Below, in pieces: positions 41,595 through 54,036 of a stretch of DNA of 64,000 nucleotides (the stretch's first letter is position 1; each line of letters begins with the position of its first letter). The stretch is from Chiua virens (Eukaryota; Basidiomycota; Agaricomycetes; Boletales; Boletaceae): NCBI GenBank assembly GCA_019787685.1, contig JAHNUO010000011.1, positions 1,426,001 to 1,490,000 on the forward strand, written 5' to 3'. The notes beneath the pieces were generated by a model. That model was not told the origin of the DNA, did no database searches, and was given only the letters and a program-made list of their open reading frames with translations. Both the position numbers and the translations under genes were made by a program.

Positions 41595-42345
41595 GATTCC
41601 TCTTGGCAACCTGTGAGGTCGCAGCCACGTATTATCACCACAATCTGTGCAAGGACCCACAACCCGCAGTCGACATTGTTCATTTGAAGTGGTGTGGTCT
41701 AATGAATATGGCGTGTTAGAATGGTACCATAAAGAATCTCTGCGGACAAACTATGACTGGTACGGCAATCCATTCATCACTGAGTTCACACGGAACACCA
41801 CACTTTGCTGCCGTGATATTGGAGAGGCAAATGACAAATGCAATAATATCCTTGCAGACATTGTTAGAAACTTAAGAGCACAGGATGGGTTGTGATAGAT
41901 GTCATCATACCAGTAAGTCATTCTGCCAAGGAACTTGCTCAGCAATGCTGTCGAATAACAACAAATGTCGAGAGTTGAAATAGATGCTGCATACGACCCA
42001 ATGTCCCCATGAGGATGGCCGATGGATGGGGAGAATCCAGACCTTCTTTTCCCAGTACTTGGTTCTGTGAGTGGCCTGCCATAAATCTTTGTCAAGCGCA
42101 TTGTAGTGCATGCGAAGTAAGTCATGTGTGGAAAAGATGGTGATGGTGGATGTGCTGGATGGTACATACTCCGAGTAGAGGAGGGCTGTGCAACCATTGA
42201 GGCATGTGTCATTTAGGCGCATTTCTGGGGAAGTCAGAATTTCAATGTCGTCGGCTTTGAAAACAAGTTGCCTGAACCCTTCACAAGCCTGGGGTGGGCG
42301 GGTCCATTCTGCAATGGGGCTATCAGTGGTGAGCATTTCTGTCAT
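41595..42345 (-). pseudogene. Ulp1-like cysteine protease domain at the end of the KDZ gene
   Basis: Minus strand. Segment 42345-41910 contains IEILTSPEMRLNDTCLNGC, STHDLLRMHYN, VWILPIHRPSSWGHWVVCSI (catalytic His) and HLLLFDSIAEQ (catalytic Asp). After a frame change comes KDIIAFVICLSNITAAKCG and DEWIAVPVI, then a likely intron (GTTTGT to TTCATTAG, about 41745-41702) leads to TTPLQMNNVDCGLWVLAQIVV with the catalytic Cys. The triad order His, Asp, Cys fits clan CE peptidases (C48, SUMO-protease-like). Such domains occur with KDZ transposases. Whether it is active depends on unverified splicing; I mark it pseudogene because the main gene carries a stop. Confidence 0.7.
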
Positions 42346-42408
42346 GATGTTGATGAAGTCAACGATAAGGTTCTAGGTACAAAAGGGGTTACATTGTGAC
42401 AACATGGC

Positions 42409-45400
42409 TTAGAAAGGAAGACACACCTCAGGTACAGTCCACTCAAACTTAACGGAGGGTGTGGCGACAGGGCAGTCTTCCTTGTCTTCCTTGTCTTCCT
42501 TGTCGCTGCCATCAAGGACATTGCTGAGTAGTACTTCCTCAGGGCCTTCATGATCATCATCATCTATGGGCTGCTGTGGATGGTTATCCTCAACGTCTTC
42601 TATGTGTGCTGCAAGAGGAAGATCATAGATGATGGGTGGGATCCAATGCAGCTGAGCACTGGACGGTGTGCCAGAACCTGACAACTGGTTTGCTACTCTC
42701 AAAGTGTCTTGGACACAGCTGGCGTAACGGGCTGCAGAGGCCAGTGGTGTGGGCCACTGAACTTGCAATTCAAGCATGGCATCGCACCGATGCTGTAATA
42801 GGAAATGATATGGCAAATCTAGACAGGCGTTCATATTACTACCAAGGAGCAAAACGATACTTACATTCTGGGAGCTGCAATGCCAATTCGAGGGCAGTGA
42901 GCTCATTTCTGAACCATCGGCACATGCTATCAGCTTCAATACCAAGCTGACGCTGCTCCTCACAACACCTGTCACGTTTCAGGAGCACTCTAATACCAGT
43001 GTGTACTTTGGCATCTTCAAGCCACCAAGGGATCTGGCTGTGAGATGGTGTGATCCACACATCTTCAAGTAGTGTCTGGTTGCTGCACAAGTCGGCAAGT
43101 TTAGTGGAAAGAGGGGTGGGTAATGGAATGGCGCAGGCCGGATCATATAGGCACTCAAGCTCTTCGCAATACTTGTTAAATTTTCGTATAGCGGACATGA
43201 GAGCTGGTTGACGCTGAGTGATAGCTTTGTGGGTCTGTTGGTGAAGCTTGGTACCTGGTGTTCATTTGGTCATATGAAAGACCTAAACGGATAAAACATA
43301 ATTTGCGGGTGCACCAAGGGATTTATCTTTTCCACCGACTGCCCAATCAAGCTTGTCCCACTCGAAAAAACTCCCAATTGCCCTCTTACATATGTTGATT
43401 TTGAGGTGATGGGCCAATAGAAGAACTCAGACAAAGTCCAAGTGGACCCCTTCTAGTTCTGGAAATCAGTCTTGAACGTTAAGTGAAGAATATAGACCCT
43501 CGATCTTCTGAAGGAGGCAGCTGTGTGTGTGCTCCATGCTATCCAGAGTCTCTAGTGCGCCATCTGCTCGATGGGCTTTTTCAATGGCAGTGCATGCCGT
43601 CTGCAATGCTCGTTCAGAGGCATCCAAGTCAGCTTGGAGCATCAGCACTACTATCTAATTCTCTCTTGAGTCTCACAGGTGCATCTAGGATAGTTCAGAT
43701 TAGTATATATTGGAATCAGAAAGCACCTACATGCTCATATGGACAACTGTGCCGCATGCTGGTCCGACCATTGTGATCGAAGATCATCAACAGAAATTCC
43801 ACAACTGTTGAGTACTTTTTGAGCAGCGTCTCCTTGCTCATGAACCCCTTTCTTCAGCTGACATCGGAGCCATAGTCCCAGATCCCACAACATTTCTGTG
43901 CCAACCGCACCAACTTGCCAATCAATCAGCCAGAGATGTTGCTGTTGCTGTAGTAATTGAGTAATCGAACATCTTGTTGTCATGATGACATATGGAGGAG
44001 GAACACTCAATGCCAATCAATTTGATGAGACGGGACCACAGCCATTCAGTGCCCTCGCTGTCCATCAGTCTGAGACCTTCAATGACTTGAGGGTTGTAGA
44101 CAAGCTGGCATGCCCATTCATGGCCATACGCATGCATTGCCATGGTGGCCAATCGAATGTGGGGTGCAATACCTTCACCAAGGATGTCATACTATTGTAC
44201 ATTGAGTGAGCTATGTCCATATGAAAAAGGATATTGTGCACACCTGAGAGATGGAATGCTCAATTACACAACCAATGTCATATAGCACAGCAACAGTGGC
44301 CTGTTGAGGAAGGAGCAAGAACAAGTGCTCCAATAAAGTGATACAGTATTTCTGTTGTTCTCCCAGGGTGTCGATATTCATGAAGAACAAGGGTATGTCA
44401 TGATGGCATATCAGTGCCATGAGTCCAGTGTTGTTGAAGCTCTCCATGGACATTTTTTGTTTCATCCCATCGGCGGCCTCGTATGATGATTTGCAGTGAT
44501 CCACTGCTTCGTCAGGAACACATGTCTGGTGTCGCTGTACTGGACACTTGCATGCTTTCTCAATGTGCTTGCCGACAGCGTCCACTTGCGTTTTGGGTAT
44601 AAAGTACTTTGGCTGGTAAAACATGGGTCCATCGCCCGCAGATTGACAGTGACGATGGTGAATGTCAGCACCTTCCACCGATGGCCGACCAAAAGAATTC
44701 CCTCCGAAACAGGCAGGACATTGCTGGCGAAGTATTGAATGACATGACATAAGGGGTGTCTGTATAGGTTCTGGACCTGATTGGCGTGGTTCTTGCACAA
44801 GATCAGCAGGATCAGATGGTGCAGGGAATTGATGCGAGGGGATGGCAGACACTTTTTCGTGACAGTGGGAGAGAATGGAATCAATACGTGTTTCAAGCTC
44901 AGCCATGAGCAAATCAAACCACAGAATCGCCTGTCCAAGACTGCATCAGAACGGCTCATGGATGGTGTTCCCCTGGGAAGACATCAGTAATGAGGTAACA
45001 CCCAACTCATCCTTACGTGTTTGTTTGTCATATGAAAAGCCCTGTGCAAGTAATGTGTGTTGAGGGCCAATGCCAATGCATTGACTGCATCACATGAGCG
45101 CTCGAACAGTGCACAGTAGAACCAAAGTAGCTCGACTGATATTGCCATGCATGGCTGGGAAGGAGCAGTTGGGAACAAGCCATGGTACAAGAGCACCTGG
45201 GGGAGCGAGCTGCAGTTGCAGGATTGGACTGTAATGGAGGTGAAGTCTATACATACCTTATCAGTAATCTAAGTGAGATGGGGAGAAGCGAGTGACATAC
45301 AGTCATAATACAATGCAAACAAGCCAGTTTCTTTCTTCTCACAGCTACCCCTGCAGTGTGAAAGGGTGAGAACGGGTGAAGGAGGTGGTTTTCCAAGCGT

Positions 45401-45700
45401 CCTTCATAGATAATCGAGAAATGGCACAATGAGGTCAGGGAGAATGCTCTTCCATTTGTCATATTGGTTGGAAGACGATGTCGTTTTCGCCGGTTCAGGA
45501 GCTTCACTGTCCAGTGCTGCATGCACATCATCAACAATGTCATATTCTGTGAGTTCAATCTCCTCCAGCATTAATTCGGGTGGTAACTCGAGATCCATGT
45601 CCAGAGAGGCAATAGTGGGGGCGGGTGCTGGTGGGTTCAGCAGGTCATTGAGTTGTGCAATGAGACATCGATGTTTCATCGCCTGGCCAGGGATATTTAC
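42409..45700 (-). pseudogene. KDZ transposase, CxC1 type, multi-exon, nearly intact
   Basis: Minus strand, in order: acidic N-terminal part (45679-45404), a Cys-containing part ending CNCSSLPQVLLYHGLFPTAP (45225), ELLWFYCALFERSCDAVNALALALN (45120-45050), an intron (GTAAGGATG to CTTCCCAG), LGQAILWFDLLMAELETRI, then the core: RQQCPACFGG, HHRHCQSAGDG, DEAVDHCKSSYEAADG, TGLMALICHHDIPLFFMNIDTLGEQ (first Asp), AVLYDIGCV (second Asp), AMHAYGHEWACQLVYNP and SEGTEWLWSRLI (Glu). C-terminal parts 43648-43466, 43198-42839 (AIRKFNKYCEELECLYDP, LLEDVWITPSHS) and 42975-42409 follow, ending in an acidic DKEDKEDKED stretch. A TGA at 44946-44948 interrupts the exon after the intron where family members have Arg. 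A frame change near 43980 and small losses near 43300 add damage. Confidence 0.85.
44946..44948 (-). other. In-frame TGA in the KDZ transposase
   Basis: The segment reads EPF-stop-C-S-L-G-Q-A-I-L-W. Family members have two basic residues (FRRSLGQA) here, so CGA to TGA and CGC to TGC, both at CpG, explain it. Confidence 0.6.
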
Positions 45701-46240
45701 GTAGGTCTGAGCCTTGATAGGATGCCTGAAGTTTCCAGGGGTGAAGTAAAATGTTTACCCAACCCTTTGCGGGTGCTGGGTAATGTGGGATGACTGCCCT
45801 GAGCTGGAGGCATGGATGGAAGATCCAAAGGGGGGAAAGCTGCGAGGAAATAAGGAGTTCACCATTGCAGATACCACATGGACCAGTGAGCCACAGCATG
45901 GTCGGCCATAAAGGAAGTGCCAGGTGGCATGTACTGATTCTTTCAGGACTAATTATGAAATTACATCACTACCTAAACCCCAGTCGCTGCTCGCATATTC
46001 GGAACTTCATTGCTGATCACCTAGCCATTGACAAACAGAAGCAGCGAAATGGTTGGAAGAGTGACTAAATGTGTTATTGGTCATGTAGTGCAGTCATGAG
46101 ACTCAACTCCATCACGATGAAGGTCAAAAATGCGGGCTCGAGACCAGTATGCAACTTACCAGTAACAGACGTGTGTGACCAAGTCACCCAAGTGGCTTAG
46201 CCAAGGTTGATGGCTGGGCATCAGCGGCCCATCACATAAG
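45700..46240. other. Unassigned spacer
   Basis: Possible 5' end of the KDZ gene or its terminal repeat; I could not identify a terminal inverted repeat or target duplication. Confidence 0.3.
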
Positions 46241-49000
46241 TGTGTGTACTTACATACTTACCAGAAGTGGCGACTTGAGATCATGGACGACTGAGCAAGA
46301 TCCAACGCCAAACCTCACTAAGCTAGTAAGTAGTATAATACACAACCAGCATGTCCCTTGTTTCCTTCTATACCACTGCCTTTATACTGAAGTTGTCAGA
46401 CACCACGAAAACTTAGGGAGATGTATGCATTACTGCACAACCCCCAACTCGGACGAAATGCAGGTGAGTTAATTACCTACTGTCCCAGACTCGGTCAAGT
46501 CATTAATTATTGGTGTGCGTTGCCAGACTGCATGCTCACACACTTTGGGATGCGAGTCCCCAACTGGAGCAAGTGGACAGTGCTGGACCTGATGCAAATG
46601 AGGTCAGATGCGACAGGAATGCATGAGATGTGGTATGATCTAATTTTTGCACTTCCTTCTCTGCTTTTTGTAAGTCGAGTTCCACCTTGAGACTGGTGCA
46701 TGAATTCACATAGATCTCTGACAGCTTGTAACAACCGAATTCCTTTCTGTCCTTGCCAGCGATTATCTATGGGGGGTCATGCTAGACGCGCCCACAGTCC
46801 TAGCCTATGAAAAGATACTACCCAGCACATCCCAATTAGGGTTGACCTCTCAGGGGACACGGGCTCTCCACATCGCCATCGCCACTCTGCGTCCAGCAGC
46901 AATTGTCTCTCTCGCGTTCTGCCTTGCCGCTATCTCCCATGCGAACAATGTCCTGGACAACATTATCTCAGTTATCAACATTGGGTACATTATCTGTGAG
47001 TGTGGCACCATCACCACCTTGATTATCAACGAGAAACACAGATCAGCCTTCAACGAGATTGCATCTATCTTACCACATGGCAAATATACCTCAGCTAATG
47101 AAGTCGATGGTCGCCGCTTTTCACTGATGTTTTTCACCCTCATTCTGCCAACTATATGACCACAAACAATTTTATACAGTCACTTGTAGAAGTCTGCAGG
47201 TGAGTTTCCCTTACACCATGTGAATCACACACAAACTTACCTCGTGCAGTGCACTCAGTTTTGAATGAAAGCTACTAGTAGAGTATTCCACATGCACTTA
47301 GAGTGAAAGTGATTACTAGTACCAGGTTTCACTGCTCTTGATTTAGCACGTGTATGATATATTAGCACTCCCATTGGCGTTTCTGCTCACACATGCCTCC
47401 ATAGTTTGTGGAGTTGAGCTAGGGGCCATCAGCACTCAGTGGGCATTTTTGACTTGGTATCATTATTCCACAGCAGCACTTTCCACTGACATGTGCTCTT
47501 GTTGGAATACATTTGGTACACGCCTTTCACCTCTCACTTCACTTGACATGTACTACGAGTCATGGGATGCTTAAAGAGTCGGAGCCTGAGGGATTCTCCC
47601 GATTCTCCTAACTGACACATTTCCTTCCACTTAACCATGCTTCAAGAAGCAGCACAATGGCACAAAACCACATAATACTTGGGTACAGACATTGTAGAAT
47701 ATGTGTTTAGATAGCTAACCCTTTGTTTCACTATGGACCTCAATGTATATGTTGATCACTTGATTTATTATGCTGACCTTTTTCCTTCATATTAGTATAG
47801 CTGCCATCATTCTAATGATCATGTGGTCGGGAGGCATCAATGGAAAAACGAATCAGAAGAGGTCCTAAATGGACTCATTTCAGAATCTCGGATGGATGAG
47901 TTGAGGTTTGCACTGGGTAAGTACTAGTGTTGATTGATGCTTGTATAGCTACTTGGAGTCAATCTATATACTTCTTCCATTTCCACACCATGCTTGCGAC
48001 CATGGGACAACCTAAGAAATATTCCACTCCCGAGGAACAAGTGCTGGCCACTCACTCATATCATGCAAAATACTATTTGAAGTATGTTGTTGACTTCAGG
48101 ATGTCCCACTCAGGCTGTGTCACTGCCAACCTACTTACACACTTTCATAGAAATCAGGTGCTCATAAACCAGAAGCTTTCAGACAAATGCAAGGAAAGCA
48201 AAGTACGTGTGCTTTCCAGCGCTTTGCAGTAAATAATTCTTCTGTTCATTTAGGTTCCAACCCATGACCTCGATGTTACCAGCTCCCCTCAGCTCATTGG
48301 AGAAGCTTCCTCAAGGAACACCATGCTGTCACAACGGTGAGTATGCCAAAAGTGTCCCTATGGGACATTTTTCTTACATACACCAAGTGCAGGCCGACCA
48401 AGGGGAGCGCACGCATACCACAGTTCTGTTCAATACCAGGCACAAAAGACTGAGTAAGTTCGATCCTCTCAGTCGCACGCCTCATTCAAGTTAATGATTC
48501 ACATGCAGGGTGGCTGAGCTTCAAGACTCAGTGAATGACATAGAATCCGCATTCAGAGCTATTATCAGAGAGTCCTCCCGAAAGTGACTTGAATCCTTGT
48601 GCAAGCAATTTATTACCTCAAATGATTATCGAGAAATTGACGACACACACACACTCGTCGAGAAACTCAATCAAAGGCTGTGCAAGTTGACACCATACAG
48701 CTGGATGCATCTGCTGCTGCCTGAGATTACACTTTCCAAAGCTATTTGTTCAGTCATCAAAGCTTTGGAAGATTTACTCATGAACGCGATGGAGGGTGTA
48801 GATATGAGCAACCTGGAGTGCCGGGAGATGTTGCTATTCCAGAATGCTCCAGATATTACATTATTTAAGCCAATAGTAGAGTGACTCACTTCATTGACTG
48901 AACCTCCATACCTATATCTCACCGAAAATATCATCTTCTCAGGCTCTTCGACCTGCATGCTTTGTTCGTGGGTCCTGCTATTATGTTCAAGTTAGGTGAT
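46240..49000 (+). pseudogene. Unknown agaricomycete gene family, copy 1
   Basis: Plus strand, exon-like segments separated by spacers with GTAAGT- or GTGAGT-type donors: 46421-46690, 46779-47159 (hydrophobic, TRALHIAIATLRPAAIVSLAF, then NEKHRSAFNEIASIL), 47927-48232 (MGQPKKYSTPEEQVLATHSYHAKYYLK, a charged segment common in repeated agaricomycete proteins), 48420-48890 (ELQDSVNDIESAFRAII, LEKLNQ-type helices and CSVIKALEDLLMNAMEGVDMSNLECREMLLFQN). The last block recurs at 53640-53800. I do not know the function. The STPEE...YHAKYY segment resembles short basic DNA-binding-like regions, which is only an impression. Confidence 0.4.
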
Positions 49001-52000
49001 TCTGGAGCTGCTCTGAGTCACCAGGGTTGTTCATTGGTTGCATTGACGCTCTTCTCGAACAGACATTGCCGATACCTCGTTTAGACTTGCCATGCTGTCT
49101 TTCTCCCTCAATATGAAGCTTAAGCGCGCTTGAGCTTCCCACCAGTTTTCTCGCCAGGTCTGACAATTTGCTGCTTCGACAATACACGGACCACCATTGT
49201 GATATTATGTGGCAACTTTGTGATGATCATATCATGATGCTTTGCGACAATGTCATAGCGGTCATGCTGTCACGACCATCATGGCATTGTCATGACCATG
49301 TCGTCATCGCAGTAGTGAGGGCAAACCAGTTAAAGTTGGCAAACAAACCTGAATTAGTTCCTCAGACATGGTGCTTCAACGTCTTATCAAACACGAGGAG
49401 AAAGCTTGGATTGGACAATAAGAGGGCAATTGAGTGCCTGAAACATATTTTTGGAGAACCAAACAATGACCAACAGGCTAGTGGGAAGATGGTACTCAGC
49501 TGAACTGAATCTCTGATATTGCCGATCAGGAAGTGGCAGCAACTTGGAGGAATGCGACATGATTGGAAACTGAATGCTGCAAGTTCAGCTTCTAATAATT
49601 GTGTTCAGGTCTGATGAGTTAGTAAATGATTGCTGTTGATCTGGAATGGCAAAAGGCTGAACAGCGGGTGAAAATGAAAAGGGGAAAAGTGGGACTAACT
49701 TGAAGTATGTTGAAGCTTCAGAATAGGGACTGCATACACCAAGTGGTTGTACATGCTCCAGAAAGATGCATATAATGTCTCGATATTCAATTCACTACCC
49801 ACGGAACGGGGTCGTTCTCATGCTTTCTCATGGGTATATACGAAGAACTCAATGGTTGGGACATTGACTGGGGTGATTGCTGGCAAGGGCAGTAGGGAGT
49901 TACTATAGATTTTTAACAGCACTCACTGAGGATCATTTACATAATTTGGTTTGTTCGCTATGGTCTTTCAGGCTTCTAGCAGTTCAACACAGACTGTTTT
50001 GCAATGGGTTATAGTGGTACAATGGTAGCACATTCGTCACTGAATTCATTACACTCGCTTCATGTACACACAATGCATCCCACACTCATAGTGCTAATCC
50101 TTCTTGACAGTCTTGGACATCTTTCGACATTTCAGGCTTGGAAGGACAATCTGATGGTCTAGCGGCATTCATCAGTTGGCCCTCAGCCGGTCGTTCAGCC
50201 AGAAGCCTCAGCTTCAACAGAGGAACATTTAGTGCAGCATTCCAGGGTAGGGGTGGAAAGGATAAATGAGCTGGTGGCAGCAGCAGTTGTGGGAAGTGGC
50301 CCAGTGGCTGTGAGTGCAAGTAAGGAGACGAAATACTACTCATCCTTACATATCAGACTTTGGAGGCTACAGAGTGTGTGTCAGTGTCTCACTAGCATTG
50401 AAAAAATAAGGAAAAATAGACCTTCACAGGCTGGCACTTACTGTCAGCACATTTCTGTCATTTGTTGTCACTGGCGGGCCTGAAGGTTTGGAGGAGGAAG
50501 AGGAAAAATTAACTGGTGCCGAGCATTCTTCCTTGATAATGTTGCGAGAAGGCAGTGGGCCATTACAAGCAGCAGTAGGTGCATTTTGGACAATAGTGGC
50601 TCTGTTTTGAACCTGAAGAAACAGTTATTAGTACATTACACATCACTAGACATTGAGTGCTCATGGGGTTTGCTGAAATTTCAGTGTTAGCAATTGAGCT
50701 GGATGATAACCTGCCAGTGACTCGATGAGTATTGAGGGACTGTGCCACATAGTCACCGTTCAGGCAGTCTCCCAGGCCGCTAAGGCTAAATAGAGGTTGG
50801 GTGAAGTCAGGAGAGGTTGAGTGAAAAGTATAACAGAGACTTGAAATTGATGCGAAACATGATGAAGTCGACAGAAACAACAAGGGAGCAACAGTGCAGT
50901 GAGCAGCCTCCTCGACAGTTTCAAAATGCGTCAGATTGGATCATCTATCTATGGAAGCAGGTCAGCACGGGCGAAGCAAATGAAATGCGGAAGTACACAT
51001 ACCTATGTACGAGAAATGAGAGAAATACACATGTACCAAATTGGCTATGTGAAGTTTGGTTCACATTTCAGTCAGTTGCATGCACAGTGATAGGAGATTT
51101 ATTCAAATGCATGTTATTCGCTCACCAAAAATTATCTTGCATCATACTCAGTTCTACTGTACTACAGTGTTATCATGCTATGTTATCTGGTACCGAGGAT
51201 GAGAGTTTGTGGGGAAAGGTTGAGTAAGGGAGAACAGCAAGAGCAATGATAACTCGGACGGAAGACCAGAAGCGACAGCAACATGACTGTGTTGTTGTGG
51301 CTGTCATGTCATCATCATTGTTGTCAGGGCTAGGATAGGGCGTGGCAAATGAGTGAGAGTGATGTGAGAGCAGCAATGACTGTGGCAATTAGTGCAAAGA
51401 CAATTGTGCAGCCTGAGTGATCATGGTCTTCATGTCAAGAGAAAGGTAAGGCGAGGAATCTGAAGATGCTGAGGGTGGAGGGACTGTGATGACAATGCAA
51501 CAATCATGCCCTCATCATTGTTGGAGTCATCATTGTGTATGAGTCTGTGGAGGCTGAGGGAGGAGGGTGAGGGCAACAAGATCACAACCAGACAATCGCA
51601 ATTCTCACATTGCCTTCATTGTGTCGAGGGTGGACGAGGACTAGAGTGCAGGGAGAGCAGGCGTGGCAATGATAGGCTCAACGATGATGATGACATGATG
51701 ATTGCTTATGGCGATCTTCGTGTCATCGTCATCATCATCATTGCATCTGGGACGAGGTGAGGATGACTCGGAGGGCAGTGAGAACCATGACAATAATGGA
51801 GCAATTGTGCTGCTAGCGCCAAGTACTATCCAGTTGGTTGAAGTCACCGAGCATTGTGTCATGATGGTGTCGTGGTGTCGCCATGTCATCGTTGTTGAAC
51901 ATTGAACATTGAGGTTGTAGTGGACAGTGGACTAGTGGAAGTTATAAAATTTGAGCTTGAAGGATACTACCTCACCTTTGTGAAGGCGCACGGATGGTGC

Positions 52001-52480
52001 ATGCACCGTATCCTGGGTAGCACAGGAAACATGCAAATGCATAGGAGAAGCGCTGGAGAAGTGCTTTCCGAAGGTTCGATTTAAGTTCAGGTACCCAATC
52101 ATAGTTATTAGTCCACTGCTGGGAGATGCCATGAGGTTGATGGGCCTCTCAGGCCAATTACACCACGACAAAAAACCCCCCCTCAAAGGCCACTATTGCC
52201 TCTGAGAAGTAGTGCCTGAAGTGGCGTGAGCAGGGTCACCTTTCGCCGACTCCCACAAGGCACTAGCCTTTCCAAGGCCATTATGATGGTATGGAGCGTG
52301 ATCGAAAATAAGGTTTTCACTGAGGTGAAACCTTTACCTGAGGCGACCATGTTTTTCTGAGGCCATTGTTGTATAATGTAGATATCTTGGTGCTTCAGAC
52401 GATGTAATTATCATGGTGTTGCAATCATATTCTTGGTCATTTTGGTCAGCTGTTTGGTACCGAAACCTAGTGATTATATT
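49000..52480. other. Unrecognised region, partly low complexity
   Basis: 49168-49503 has a plus-strand open frame with CDD and HDH repeats but no family match. 51280-51900 is rich in ATG/CAT and TGTCATCATC-type microsatellite. 52130-52400 repeats CTGAGGC- and GAGGCCA-type phrases. No supported genes. Confidence 0.4.
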
Positions 52481-53960
52481 CAACAATGTTTCCTGTCTCT
52501 GGTGAGTCCGGTCCAGGGGACTATAAATCTCCTATACAACAAACAAACATACTGATAGCGCCAAAAGTACTTGCTCGATGCCCCCAGACCCCACACAGAC
52601 TGGTCATGCACTTTGTTCCATGCAAGTTTGGTAGAAATCATTCCAATTTATCTCACTTGTGTACCATCTCACAGTTTGGACATGATAGAATGGTAGGTTT
52701 GTGTTAGCCATGCTATGTAGACCTCCTATATCTAAGCTCTGGATTCCCAGGATTTCCTTTCTGAGCAGCAGTAAATCTCCTATACATTCAACCCACCAAG
52801 TAACAGATGCTCCGAAAGCAGCTTGTTCTGTGTGTTTAGACATGACTCCAGTGATATTGCATGTTATGCCAGTGTGCTGTGGAAAAGAATTCCAAATTGG
52901 TGGTTTCACACTTATTAACAGGAAGAGTGGGTGAGTTTGCATTAGCAATCAGGTTTGTCCTGTAAACCTCGCATATACTAGGCAGGTTATGTAACTGACA
53001 CACGCTTCAAATTGCTACCACTGTCCCATTTACTTGAAACACCCCAATGGGCTGTCTGCAACTGTATCACTTGCCAGAAGAGCATGTACTTGCAGCACGC
53101 TCATATTGTGCAAAGTACTATGAATGGTATCAGGGTTTACACCAATTGATTATGTTGTTGGCCTAACTTGCCCCTGTAGTCACAAGAAAACAATTAATCA
53201 GAAAATTCAGGTGAAACATATCTACAACAGAGCGAATGGAATGTAAACCAATGGCATGTTTGTTTCCCTTAACATTGGTTGAAGTGTTTTCTCTAGGTCA
53301 CAGCATTCAAGTACACAGTCGTTACTTGGCCAACCATGTGCACCAAGCCCACTGACTTGTTGGTAAGTTGGTTTCAAGTTCACCTCTCTAGAAATTCATG
53401 CTCTCATATGTGGCGTCTGTAATAGTGCTGGAAGGCCAAAACAAACTATCATGAGGAACTTGAATTAAGACAGTACGAATCAGATTGAGCTTGATTTTCA
53501 TCATATCATCAGAGGCTCGTTGTGGGAATTTGCAGATTCATTATACAACGAGTATCTGAAGAGCAGCGACTACTCAAACATCAACCGCACCATTGACTCT
53601 AGAATGCATGAACTTGAATGTCAGATGCACACACTCCAGTCAACCTCACCAGGGAATAAGGGGACTGACGTAGCTCAAAAGCTGTGCATGGTGACTTGCG
53701 TTCTCAAAGATCTGCTACTCAATGCGATGGAGGAGAATGATATCTCAGATCTCCAATGTCACAGCATCTTACTCTATCAAAATGCCAATGATGTCTGTTA
53801 GAATCTCACCACGCTCACAATATATTCAGTTTTTTTCACTTTCTGTGCTTAGGTTGAAGAGATCCAAATCTGGTGGAGTGACTTTGTTGATTGTCTTTGT
53901 CGGACAGATAAGACTCAGGTCATTGGATATTAGTGGACCCTCACCTCCCTCCTGCTTGTG
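52480..53960 (+). pseudogene. Unknown agaricomycete gene family, copy 2
   Basis: Plus strand. The segment 53520-53801 (MHELECQMHTLQS, then DVAQKLCMVTCVLKDLLLNAMEENDISDLQCHSILLYQN) is homologous to 48720-48860 in copy 1 with about half the residues shared. Upstream segments near 52700-52934 are Cys-rich (CSVCLDMTPVILHVMPVCCG) and may belong to the same gene. Spacers start GTGAGT or GTTAGG. The copy is shorter and more damaged than copy 1. Function unknown. Confidence 0.4.
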
Positions 53961-54036
53961 ACATGGTCTGCTTTCATGTGTGACCATCTACGTTCATCTT
54001 CCCTCACCCTCACTAGTACTCATTTCCTATTTTACT

